Assembly: GCA_009746045.1 (NCBI GenBank)
Contig: RPFO01002048.1
Span: forward strand, 185,001-249,000
Length of the DNA stretch: 64,000 nt
Reading direction: 5' to 3'
Origin: Mesostigma viride
Taxonomy: Eukaryota > Streptophyta > Mesostigmatophyceae > Mesostigmatales > Mesostigmataceae
Shown piece after piece: positions 1 to 8,815 of this stretch. Position 1 is the stretch's first letter. Every line of letters starts with the position of its first letter. The notes under the pieces are model-generated. The model made no database searches, had not been told where the DNA came from, and saw only the letters and a list, made by a program, of their open reading frames with translations. Both the position numbers and the translations under genes were made by a program.

Positions 1-1
1 T

Positions 2-975
2 CGGCCCCGGGGCCCCACCCGTCGCCTGGCCCCGCCGACGGGGGCGCGGCGCTGTCGCCTGGGCTGGCCCGGCCGACCCCCGGCGGGCCTGGCGACCCCG
101 GCGCCCGCCCCCGGCCCCTCGCTCCCCGACGCTCTGGCCTCCCTTCCCCCGGCCGCGGTTGGCCACCCAGCCGCCACCCCCGTCCTTGCCGCGTGGGACG
201 GCGGCCCCCGGGCCCACGCGTTCACCTCGTGGCCGCCCTCGCACATTGTCGGCGTGGTGGGCCGCGCCACCTTTTCTTGGGCGTACTGCCCTTTGTTGCT
301 GGACGCGGTCGGGCTCCAGGCCGCCTTCCCCTCGCTCCCTAGGCCCCCGGCCTTCCTGGCCCTAGTTGCGCAGGTGCGGGCGACATTTCTTTCCGCCGCC
401 CCCCGGTGACGGCCTCGACTCTTTGGGGGTATGTCTTGGAAGGATATCACGCCGGCTGCCGGCTGCCGTGGCATCTCCCGGCCGCCCGGCAGGAAGAGCT
501 GCTTTCCCTGGACGAGCGGGTGGGTCAGGAGGTGGTCGAGTTCGTCACGGCGGTGGCTCGAGACGCACAGGTCTCGGTGCGGGCGGCCTACCTCGCGGGC
601 GGCGCCGACCTGGGCCTCATGTCCCCGCGGCAGCTTCGCCTCTTCTTGGACGCCCAGGCCCCGCCTCCCGGCCCGGTTGCCAGTGGGGGCTTTCTCATCA
701 CCTCCCTCAGCCTGGCGCAGGCCGCCATGCTGCGTGTGGAGTTCGGGGCCCCCATCGCGGTTCAGGGCGGCCAGGCCATCTTGGTGGACTCGGCCGGGCG
801 CGCCCAGCCCCTAACCGCGGGGACGCCTGTTTCTGCCTTCCTCCACGACATCCTGGAGTTGGCAGGCATCCCGCACGAATGGCACCCCGCGGCTGACCAA
901 CCGGTCGGCATCCTCTCGCGCGCCCAGATTGCCGCTCTCCCGGGTTGCTGGGAGGCCGGCTGGGACCCGCCCCCC
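2..975 (+). CDS. Retrotransposon ORF, N-terminal segment (frameshifted)
   Basis: The frame starting at position 2 is open to the stop at about 407. The sense then continues in the next frame from 406, joining at a C6 run (399-404), so one base appears missing. The segment reads on to a C7 run at 970-976, where another base appears missing. The first ~60 codons are Pro/Ala/Gly-rich; a more ordered part follows (AYCPLLLDAVG, then helical segments such as LWGYVLEGYHAG). I recognise no family. It could be a leader domain of the element. No start codon is assignable because the ORF enters from outside the window. Confidence 0.6.
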
Positions 976-1790
976 CTCATGTCCGGTCCCTTCTGGAGGG
1001 GGACGACCCCGAGTCGGGCTCCTGTGCCATCTGCCTTGAGCCCTTCCGGCCGGGGGATGGCTTGTGTCGCCTGCCCGCGTGCGGCCACACATTCCATCAA
1101 GCGTGCATCGCGCGCAGCTTGCTCCACTCCGTGCCGCGCTGCCCGTTGTGCCGGGCTGTTGTGCCGCCCCCTGGGACTGCGCTTCCTCTCGGCCCGCCCC
1201 CGGTCTCGCTGGGTCCCCTGCCGGGTCCCCACCGGGCCCCGGGGCCAGCTGCCTCCCCGACCCCTCGGCCTCCGCCCCCGGCCTCGTTGCCGGGGCCTGG
1301 GGTGGTCGCGGGCGCGCTGGCGAGTCCCCCTGGGAGGGGCGCCGGCGTTCTCGATCCCCCTCCGCTGGGGGTCTCCCCGGTGGGCACTGCCTCCTCCGTG
1401 GCCCCGGCGGGCCTGCCGGGCGCTGGTCGGGTCGTGGTGCGCGCGCCTGCCGGCCCGGCTGGGGAGACGCCGCAGGCCCCACGTCCTGCCTTTGCTGGCG
1501 CCGCTCCCCGCCACTCAGCGCCCGCCGACGGCCTTCACCGGTGTGCCGTGCTGCTTCCCACGGGGTCCCCGTGTGCGGGTGTGTTCCACAACCGTAACCT
1601 CCTCTGCCAGCACCTTCGCGCTGTGCACCCCGATCTCGGCGCGGCGGATCTGCAGGCCATGAGCTGTTACCGGTGCCCGGAAGCTCACTGCCAGCGGGTG
1701 TACTCCATTCACGGGCGCGCTCAGCACGCGCGCGCCTGTGTTGCTCAACGGCCCCTCAACCGGCCAGCAGTCCCGGCCCCCTCCCCCCTC
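945..1790 (+). CDS. Retrotransposon ORF, RING-H2 and C2H2-like zinc finger segment
   Basis: This frame carries a complete C3H2C3 RING-H2 finger at about 1023-1160: CAIC, then CGHTFHQAC, then CPLC, with normal cross-brace spacing. RING-H2 domains are usually E3 ubiquitin ligases (family knowledge); activity here is unknown. After a ~110-residue Pro/Gly/Ala linker come two C2H2-like fingers (about 1538-1740; HLRAVH, then CYRC...C...H), of the sort that bind target DNA in REL-type retrotransposons. The true start lies upstream in the preceding frame; 945 is only the first ATG of this frame. Sense leaves this frame at the C5/C6 runs 1777-1788. The RING finger is the unusual feature for a retrotransposon. 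Confidence 0.75.
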
Positions 1791-2586
1791 CCGCCTCGGC
1801 TCCCACCGGCTCCCAGCCCCCGCCGCCCGACTACTCGGCCAGTTGGCGTTGGCTTGACACGGTTCCCTGGGATGCATGCGCCATCAACCCGACGTCTACC
1901 CTGACCGACCTCCCCCACCGCGCGCGTAGCCTTTTCGCGCAATGTGCAATCGTTTCTCTCCGGCGCATGCACGCCGCTCCGGACGACCCGCTGGGCTTTA
2001 AACTGCACATGGTGACCCCCCGCCTGCTCCTCACCCCTCTCGGGCGTGGTGTGCGCGGCCTCCAGGGTGCGGTTATTGCCCGTTGCCGACGCTTTCTGCA
2101 GGGGGACTGGGAGGGGCTGTTTGGCGTGCCGCCCCCGCGCACGGCCCGGCTGTCGGGGGAGGTCAACTTCGAGCGGGTGGCCGCCGACGTCATCCGCCTC
2201 GTCCGCGAGGGGCAGCTCAGCCGGGCCATGACCCGCTTGGAAATGGCCAAGCTCGCCCCCGCCAATGCGGCTACCCTGGCGGCCTTGGAGGCTCTTCACC
2301 CTGCGGAGCCCGGATTCCAGCTGCCCGTGCCGGACCCCCTGCCGGCCCCCCTCCGGCTGGACCGCGACTGCTTCCTGGAGGTGATGCGTGCGGTCCCGCG
2401 GGCTTCCTCTACCGGGCCGTCGGGCTGGCGCTACGAGCACTTGGAGGTCCTGGTGGGGCATGGGGGCGAGGACATTCTCTTTGACACCCTCATTGACCTG
2501 GCGGCTGGTCGCGTTCCTCCCGCTGCGCGCGAGTGGTTAGCGGGCGCTCGCCTCCTCGCTCTGCTCAAGGGTGTCTTGCCCCCCCC
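1786..2586 (+). CDS. Retrotransposon ORF, pre-RT and RT finger segment
   Basis: This continues the polyprotein after the third frame change. It contains WRWLDTVPWDAC and a basic/aromatic helical stretch (RSLFAQCAIVSLRRMH), then LDRDCFLEVMRAVPRASSTG-like sequence and GPSGWRYEHLEVL, which matches the block ahead of RT motif 1 in non-LTR elements. The end runs ARLLALLKGV and breaks at a C8 run (2579-2586); the sense resumes one frame over as PEGKVRPIACGE. The only ATG-initiated stretch in this frame begins at 1673, before the frame change, so this is not an independent gene. Confidence 0.65.
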
Positions 2587-4743
2587 GAGGGCAAGGTGCG
2601 CCCGATCGCCTGCGGTGAGGTGCTCCGCAAGCTCGTGGGCAAAGTGATCTGCCGCCAAAAGGCGCCCGAGCTCCGTGCCTTTTTCTGCCCGCCCCTCGCA
2701 GCGGGTGAGACCTCGGTGGCGGCCCAGCTGGGGGTGACGACTCCAGGCGGGGCGGATATCCTCATCCATTCGGTGCAGGCCTACCTCGAGGCCCACCCCA
2801 CCCACGCTGTCGTCAAGGTCGACTGCCACAACGCGTTCAACAGTCTGTCCCGCGCCAGCATGTTTGCGGCCGTCATGGAGTCCTTCGAGGACTTGTACGC
2901 TTGGACAGCCGTGTGCTACGGCCAGCCCGGCCAACTGGTTCACATCATGGAGGACGGCACTCGCGGCGGCCTGCTGTCGCGGTCGGGCACCCAGCAAGGG
3001 GACCCCCTGGGACCCCTGTACTTTGCCGCCCCCCTCCAGGGTTGCCTCCAAGCGGTCCATGCTGCCCACCCGGCGGTCGCTATTCAGGCCTACTTGGATG
3101 ATATCTACCTTCTGGGCCCTGTGCCGGACACCACCGCGGCTCTGCTGGCACTGCAGACCGCGGTGGCCGACATCAACCTCCAGTTGACCCTTGCCAAGTG
3201 CGCGGTGTACTCGCCCCAAGGTGATTGCTCCGGCTTTCCGCCCCAGCTCTTGGGCCGGGACGAGCGCCTCCATGGGTTGGATGTCCTCGGCGTTCCGGTT
3301 GGCGACCCCGCGTTTGTCATCGATGCTCTGCGGGCCGCCCTCGAGGCACGCACTGAGGTACTGCCCTTGATTGCGCGCCTTCATGATTCGCAGACCAAGG
3401 GTCTGCTTCTGTGGTTTTGCGCTCACCCTCGCGTCGTTCACTGGCTCCGGGGCGCTCTTCCGTCTCAGGTCCGGCTGGCCGCCGAGGGCCACGACGAACG
3501 CATCCAGTCGGCCTTGGCGCAGCTGGTCCCGGGCCCCGACCTCCCGCCACATGCTATTCGCATTGCCTCCCTGCCTGCACGGATGGGTGGCTGCGGTCTG
3601 ACTCGTGCCGCCCGGCTGGCCCCAGCAGCCTTTTTGGGCTCCGTCGCTCAGTCGTGGGCGGAAAGCTGCCGGCTCCTGCCCCTTTTGGCAACGGCAGCGC
3701 CTGACCTCCTGGACCCCAGCAGCCCTTTGCCCTTCGTCACCGCCATCCAGGAGGCCTATGCTGAGATCCAGCAGGCCTGTTCTCCCGTCCGTGCCGCTCA
3801 GGCGGTACAGCGCCACCTCCCTCGCGGCACTCCCTCGGTCGCCTCCGTTCAATCTCCCGCCGCATTCCCTGCTCGCGTCATCGATAAACACCAGAAAACC
3901 TACGCGGGTATTCTGCACACGGCTGATTGGATTGCTCTTTTCGCGGACCTCAACGCCCAGGGACGTGCGTGGCTGTTCTCGCTTTCCTTGCGGAGTGTGG
4001 GCTCGGCGTACCTTCGTGCTCTTCCCATGGCCCCCCCATTCGCCTTGGCTCCCAGCCACTACTCGGTGGCGCTCCGGCACCAGCTATTTGCCCCGCAGCC
4101 TCTTGTTCCGGCCGGGCGGCCTTGTGGTAGCTGTGGGCAGCCGCTGGATCCCACGGGGACTCACTACCTTGCCTGCATGGGGGGCCAACAGAATCAGAAT
4201 TGGTATTTGTATTTGCACACTGTCCTCCTGACGGTGGTGCTCGCCATGATTCGGTCGGTTTTCCCCCACGCGAACATCCGGTCCGAGGATGCGGATGGCG
4301 CTGCCTTCTATTCCCCCAACCACCGGCCTGACATCGTGGTGCTGGACTTTGAGGGGGGTGGCCGGCATCTGCTTATTGACGTTTCGGTGGCGCGGCCCTT
4401 GGCTCTTAGCCACGTGGCTGGGGCCTCCCTCACGGCAGGTTACACGGCGGACCGGGCGGAGCGGGCCAAGCTCCTGGCCTACGGCGACGTCGGGCACCAT
4501 CGTGTGGTGCCCTTTGTCCTGGAGGAGTTTGGGGCCATGGGGCCCCTGACCTCCGCCTTCTTCAAGGAGTGTTGCCGGCTCCGGGAGGACCGGCTGGACC
4601 TGGAGGGCCAGCGGGCCCCATGGTCGGCGCGGACCTGGACGTCATATTGGCGTCAGCGCTTGTCGGTGGCGCTGACTCGGGCCATGGCTGACATCATGCT
4701 CCGCCGTACGCGGGCTGATTTTGCGGTGCAGCAGGGCTATTAG
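2533..4743 (+). CDS. Reverse transcriptase with C-terminal REL endonuclease
   Basis: Longest intact piece of the element (start nominal; sense enters at the C8 run 2579-2586). RT motifs in order: GKVRPIACGEVLRKLVGKV (fingers); VKVDCHNAFNS, motif A, first catalytic Asp, about 2815-2841; GTQQGDPLGPLYF, motif B, about 2986-3024; AYLDDIYLLG, motif C with the paired Asp, about 3088-3117; KCAVYSP, motif D. A thumb follows. Near the C terminus is CGSCGQPLDPTGTHYLAC (about 4123-4176), a C-C-H-C knuckle, then RPDIVVLDF and LLIDVSV with the two Asp codons at 4330 and 4378, matching PD-(D/E)XK REL endonucleases. Expected role: nick the target and prime reverse transcription there. This segment keeps all visible catalytic residues; the upstream frame losses would prevent a full product unless they are sequence errors. 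Confidence 0.88.
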   Translation: MVSGRSPPRSAQGCLAPPEGKVRPIACGEVLRKLVGKVICRQKAPELRAFFCPPLAAGETSVAAQLGVTTPGGADILIHSVQAYLEAHPTHAVVKVDCHNAFNSLSRASMFAAVMESFEDLYAWTAVCYGQPGQLVHIMEDGTRGGLLSRSGTQQGDPLGPLYFAAPLQGCLQAVHAAHPAVAIQAYLDDIYLLGPVPDTTAALLALQTAVADINLQLTLAKCAVYSPQGDCSGFPPQLLGRDERLHGLDVLGVPVGDPAFVIDALRAALEARTEVLPLIARLHDSQTKGLLLWFCAHPRVVHWLRGALPSQVRLAAEGHDERIQSALAQLVPGPDLPPHAIRIASLPARMGGCGLTRAARLAPAAFLGSVAQSWAESCRLLPLLATAAPDLLDPSSPLPFVTAIQEAYAEIQQACSPVRAAQAVQRHLPRGTPSVASVQSPAAFPARVIDKHQKTYAGILHTADWIALFADLNAQGRAWLFSLSLRSVGSAYLRALPMAPPFALAPSHYSVALRHQLFAPQPLVPAGRPCGSCGQPLDPTGTHYLACMGGQQNQNWYLYLHTVLLTVVLAMIRSVFPHANIRSEDADGAAFYSPNHRPDIVVLDFEGGGRHLLIDVSVARPLALSHVAGASLTAGYTADRAERAKLLAYGDVGHHRVVPFVLEEFGAMGPLTSAFFKECCRLREDRLDLEGQRAPWSARTWTSYWRQRLSVALTRAMADIMLRRTRADFAVQQGY

Positions 4744-4883
4744 GTTCCTCCGTTAGGCGTTTCCATTGGTCTTATCGTAGTATAGAGCTTTGACATGGCT
4801 CTGTATATAGGTTTATAGCTGGGCGTTTGCTTTGGTTTGAGTGATTTCACTCTGCTGTAAGTAATTATATTTTTAATATATAT
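4744..4883 (+). other. Retrotransposon 3' untranslated region (inferred)
   Basis: AT-rich tail after the stop codon, ending in TAATTATATTTTTAATATAT just before homology to the next repeat begins. No poly(A) and no recognisable structure was found by eye. Confidence 0.45.
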
Positions 4884-5335
4884 GGATGGAGGTGGGCGAA
4901 GCCGCGGACTCGAACTTAGCTAACTCTAAGCTATCTAGTCTAGAAAACCCTCACTACTCTACTCAGCAAAGCGCCCCTTCCGCTTCGGGGGAGGGGGCTT
5001 GCCCACAGGGCTGGCGTGTGAGCCTGGACAATCTTCTGCCACCTCTTCTTGTTCTACATAGCAGTCAAAGCAAGAGAGAGGGAGTGAATGCGGTGTTCAA
5101 ACTGAGCTGGGACCACTAGGTCCGCCAGCAACATCTGTGTGTAGTTCATGGCAGGTTTACCGAGCTTTGTAGGAATGTCCTTGGGGCCAGGCCAGGTCAT
5201 GATGTGCCGCCCTGGTTGGCCAAGCCGCTGAGGGCCGGCCAGACCAAGGGCGGTATCTACCTGACTGGTGCGAGCAAGATGTCCTACAAACAGGGTGGTA
5301 TATATAGTGTAGGCTAATTCAGGGGACAACAATTG
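4884..5335 (-). pseudogene. Degenerate transposon ORF tail, family copy 1
   Basis: One of three diverged copies in the window (others: about 26440-26762 minus and 38757-39290 plus). On the minus strand the shared peptide ends KKRWQKIVQAHTPA and, in the better copies, VGKPPPPxRKGRF. Upstream is GKPAMNYTQMLLADLVVPAQ, similar to GRPAINYTDQLLADL in copy 3. Copy 1 has a TAG directly before NKKRW and loses frame after HTPA. The peptide looks like the basic C terminus of a transposase-like protein, but I cannot name the family. Non-coding homology also continues past the stop in copies 2 and 3. The retrotransposon at 1-4.9 kb appears to cut this copy's 3' flank. Confidence 0.6.
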
Positions 5336-5557
5336 TCAACCATGTTTAATCTGTGCACAGCACAATATGGCACGTGAAAGTTGATCAGCTCAACAAGCTT
5401 ACATAGTTCATCAAGCTGATCCATCATATTCCCATGTAGTGCATACTGTATATGAAAAAATTCATTTGAACAAGAAACAAAAATAACTGCATGCTGGGAT
5501 ATAAAACTATATTTGTGGGCAGGTGGGTATATAAATATCCCTTACGATGTGCTTACT

Positions 5558-5789
5558 TAGGGATTAAAACCTCCGTAACACGACCGCCGTTGCACGTGAC
5601 GCCTGTGAACTGGGTGCAAAGGTCGTTATTTTGATCCCAAGTGCTCAGAGCTGCTCCATTGGAGACTGCGTCCTTTAGCGTAAGCAACGCCGCCTTGTCA
5701 GTGGCTGTCAGATTCGGCAAAACAAAAGGTACAACAGACGTCCCATTCAGGGACGGCAGCAGGTTGCCACAATTAAATAAGTACAACAC
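5558..5789 (-). CDS. Plant-type LRR N-terminal domain exon (isolated)
   Basis: The minus-strand reading contains TATDKAALLTLKDAVSN, LSTWDQNNDLC and FTGVTCNGGRVTEVLIP. This matches the LRRNT_2 cap of plant leucine-rich-repeat receptor-like proteins (D..ALL.LK, then W.....C...GV.C). The two cysteines of the cap are present. The exon ends at a GTAAGC donor near 5558; splicing after CCTAA would give phase 2 and allow an Asn codon, as expected before the first repeat. The nominal start is a GTG at 5789; no convincing upstream acceptor is visible. No LRR repeats were found downstream (5340-5550), where a transposon tail begins, so the gene is probably truncated, or its next exons lie beyond the insertion. 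The protein would be secreted or membrane-bound, but no signal peptide is seen here. Confidence 0.6.
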
Positions 5790-6958
5790 ATTTAATGGTT
5801 AGGAAAACTTCCAGAATGCACACACAGCGTACTAGTACGTGAAGGTTGCCTGTGCCGACAGATGAAGCCATCAAGGCCAGGGGACATAAGGCAAGGGGAC
5901 GTGAGGCAAGAGTTGCTGTTTTGCCACGTACACATTGTGAAGCGGAATATCTGTGCTGCAATGGCGGGCAGTAGCTGTTGGGCCTGGCCTTTAACAGATA
6001 TGTACGCCGCATGGGGCAGTCGAGATTACTATGCATGCTAAAATCCTATGATTTGGATTGAATATGTATGTGTGTCGTCACTGAACCTGGAAACAGATTG
6101 GTCAATATGGTCCGAGTTGTACGGACTGGTGACTCCTACGCCAAACTGTAGCCCCAGTATGTACTGATTGGAGAGACAAGAGTAATGCAATGAGTCCAGG
6201 TCCACTTGGACAACATCGTGCAAACTGTAACATGTTTCATCATCAGCCTGTGACGTAGCTGTCAGCTCATGGCACAAACACTTGTCCACAGTTTAGTCCA
6301 AACATAGCACCACTTGGCAATAAAAGAAATAGCCAACTTGTCTATCGAACAAGTGAATGAACCACATTGTAAGCATATATGCACGTGATGCTACCAGTCC
6401 TGACAGCCTGCGTAGGGTACTAATCATCCATTGTCCAAGTTTAGGAGTCAATGGCAGATGAATATTGATCTGGTCATCTGTGTAAGTCCTTTTGTTTTTC
6501 TATGAATGCAGAATCGTTGCCGTCCTGCACGGACAAAGGCAAGAATTAACCGCAGGTTTATTTTGATGTTTGAAACGGGAACTGGCGCAACGTAACCCCC
6601 CCTTTGATCTTTTTCGTACAGGACGCCTCACGTATTTTTTCGCGTGCTTCTCGTGTTTATCAGTGGTCTTCCAGGTATCACGCGAGCATGGTTGGGAATA
6701 CTGTACGAGTTCCTTCCGAGAAGATCACGCTGTGCTTTCCAACCATCCAGGTTGTCGTGTTTCGAAGTTACGCTAGTGTGCGTTCTGCAGGGAATCGCGA
6801 GGAGCTAGCTGGATGAAGTGGGTTGTAGGGTACGAGACAACGGGGCATGCATACCAGGTCACACACTGCCCAGTCTTGCTTGCTTTATCGTGCCTGTTGC
6901 TGCTTTTGCTGACGAGCAGTTTTAATAATTGTGACGCAGTATTTACAGTCTGACATGC
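5790..6958. other. Intergenic stretch, no convincing gene
   Basis: Mixed-composition DNA. Open frames of 60-90 codons occur on both strands (for example 6038-6289 minus and 6604-6816 plus) without domains. In the 6604-6816 frame, AG acceptor-like sites precede VGNTVRVPSEKITLCF, which could be an exon, but there is no further support. No tRNA or structured RNA was seen. Confidence 0.4.
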
Positions 6959-7170
6959 ATTGTCATCAAATTACAAATTTCAATGTATGCGTCTCATTTG
7001 AAGCCGAACATGAAATTGATGTCATGAATTTTCCAAATTTGATTCAGCATTGCGACAACGTAAATCCGCCATAAATTTACCACGGTATGTCCGCCTACCT
7101 GGAAGGCAGGCATGGTTAGGGGTACTGATGCGTAAACGGTGCTGTCTCCAGACCAGTAACTAGGTTAGGT
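6959..7170 (+). repeat. Dispersed repeat, partner of 36133-36345
   Basis: About 210 bp closely matches 36133-36345 in the same orientation, starting TGTCATCAAATTACAAATTT and running through CAGGCATGGTTAGGGGTACT to CTCCAGACCAGTAACT. A few indels separate the copies. Probably a transposon fragment of unknown family; at the second locus it follows another dispersed repeat (35796-36133). Confidence 0.75.
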
Positions 7171-7585
7171 TCAGTGTACAGCTCCGCAGGTCCAGGACAG
7201 GTTACTCCGCAGTACCCTGAACCCATGCCGTAAACAGACCCAGTTCTGGGTACGGAACTCGTACAACTTAGGTACGCCGCCATAATTACAACCGCGGCCG
7301 GTAATTAATACCGGCAAAGAACCAATGCTGTACCTGGGGCCTGGTTACGGCGAAGGTTAGAGTTCGGTAGCGTGAAAGGGGTCCGGTTACGGCAACGGTT
7401 TGCTTTACGGGAGCGTAACCTGGAGCGTAGAAGGAACCGCCTCGGTTCTGGTTACGGCAGCGTAACCCGAACTGCGTCCATCATAGTACGCTGCCGTATA
7501 ACCGAGGTCGGGTCAGGTTACACTGCTGTAACAGACCCGGTTTTAGTACGGGTTCAGTGCACGCGACGTGATGATAATTTCTAGT
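7171..7585 (+). repeat. Degenerate GTTACGG-rich repeat tract
   Basis: Loosely repeated motifs of the type GGTTACGGCAACGG, GGTTCAGTGTAC and GAACCG recur at irregular spacing. A related tract lies at 31230-31690, where a period of about 66 bp is visible. Nothing indicates coding. Confidence 0.45.
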
Positions 7586-8454
7586 GCAACAAAAGACCGT
7601 ACCACATCGCTGGTATTCATTAGATTCATTGCATCTTCAGGCCGTACTAACCTTTAGGATTCGAGAAGGAAATGTTTCATGCGACATTATTAGCTTTCAG
7701 GGCACAAATCGGGGGTTTTTTTATGGGAGTGGACGAGACTGCTCCGATCCGGATCATGGTCCGTTCGAGCCACTCCCACCGTACTTCAGGGGAATTTGCG
7801 AAATCGCCACTATTTCGGTGGAGTGAGGTCACAGGGTCACTATGCGAAATTGGCCGGATTTGCTGCAGGTGGGAGTACTCCCGATGTGAATGCAATGGGG
7901 GGGGGGTAGAAACCGGTCTGAATCCTATTTCTATACAGAATTAGTGGCGAGTGTGAAATGCTGTTAGTCGCCGCTAGTCATGTACGTAGACAACACGTAG
8001 ACAGGGGACTTTGTGTTGGTACTGAATTTGTTTCGCATTCATTCGCTCACCGCTCAGTTGCTCAGCGCTCCCTGAAAGCAGCTCGATCGCTTTAATACTA
8101 AATCTTTTTTTTCCCCAAGGCTTGCAGTCGATTTTATGTTCTTTTGCCGATCTCCAGTGTTCCACTCGCTTGCGTTGTTTACATGCAGACTACCCAAGAC
8201 TCCTTTGAGGTATGCGATATTTTGATCTCGCTTATTTTGCACCTGGCACACCTAGGCTACTCTGCAGGTGCTCATGCCCAGCGTAAGTTGTGCAAGACTT
8301 TTTTTTGCCTTACATGTATGGTTGTCTGTTTTGCTGGGAGGTCTTGGCCCGAGTCTATCCCCACCGACTTCTCTTTTGCTTTGGCAATGCCATGCTATAT
8401 TGTGACGTCTTCCTTGCTGCCATGCTGGGTACAGTAGTGGGTGAACGTGCTTAT
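7586..8454. other. Intergenic stretch, no convincing gene
   Basis: Short frames occur on both strands (for example 7672-7944 plus, 8144-8437 plus, 8252-8467 minus) and several are mutual shadows. They have low-complexity or cysteine-poor random-looking sequence. No domain, splice pattern or RNA was recognised. Confidence 0.4.
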
Positions 8455-8815
8455 TGTTCCTCGCCAAGGGAGGGAATCGTGAACGTCTAAGGGTCGGACC
8501 GTGCGTGGGCTTGCTTGTTCGTTGTCAAGAAAGGGATGTACATAGGGTAGGTGCTTGCACGTGCTTGTTCCTTGTCACGGGAGGGAAGGACGCAGTTTAG
8601 GTACGTGAACGTGCTCGAGCGATCGATCAAGGGAGGGATGCACGAAGGCAAGGTGGGTGGGCATGCTCGTTGACCTTGTCAAGGGAGGGATGCACACAAG
8701 GTAGGTGGGTGGGCATGCTTTTTCCTTGTGAAAGGGAGGGATGCACGCAGGGTATAGGTGGGTGGGCATGCTTGCTCTTTGTCAAGGGAGGGATGATGCA
8801 CGCAGGGTATGTAGG
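8455..8815 (+). repeat. Minisatellite, ~48-50 bp unit, family member 1
   Basis: Six to seven diverged units containing CTTGTCAAGGGAGGGATGCA followed by AGGTAGGTGGGTGGGCATGC. The same unit occurs inverted at 19866-20110 and direct at 31020-31200, so it is a dispersed minisatellite rather than a single-locus expansion. Confidence 0.8.

Larger units (their letters stand above)
1..4883 (+). mobile_element. Non-LTR retrotransposon (REL-endonuclease type), 5' end outside window
   Basis: One GC-rich coding region is open from the left edge to the stop at 4741-4743. In order it encodes an unrecognised N-terminal part, a RING-H2 finger, C2H2-like fingers, reverse transcriptase, a cysteine/histidine knuckle and a restriction-enzyme-like endonuclease. 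The order of fingers, RT and C-terminal PD-(D/E)XK fold is that of the R2/NeSL/CRE side of non-LTR elements, or of Dualen elements if an APE domain lies upstream of the window. There is no LTR, integrase or RNase H. The 3' limit is inferred from the point where homology to an unrelated dispersed repeat begins (about 4884), which suggests this copy inserted into that repeat. No poly(A) tail or target duplication is visible. Confidence 0.85.

Noticed and set aside
366-1597. Other-frame and minus-strand ORFs over the retrotransposon (such as 762-1514 minus, 2431-4080 minus)
   Set aside because: Shadows of the GC-rich coding strand; no domains, while the plus strand holds RING, RT and endonuclease motifs.
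4890-4925. tRNA-like 3' end (minus strand GTTCGAGTCC followed by CGCCCACC)
   Set aside because: No matching acceptor, D-arm or anticodon arm can be folded upstream; it is part of the dispersed repeat.
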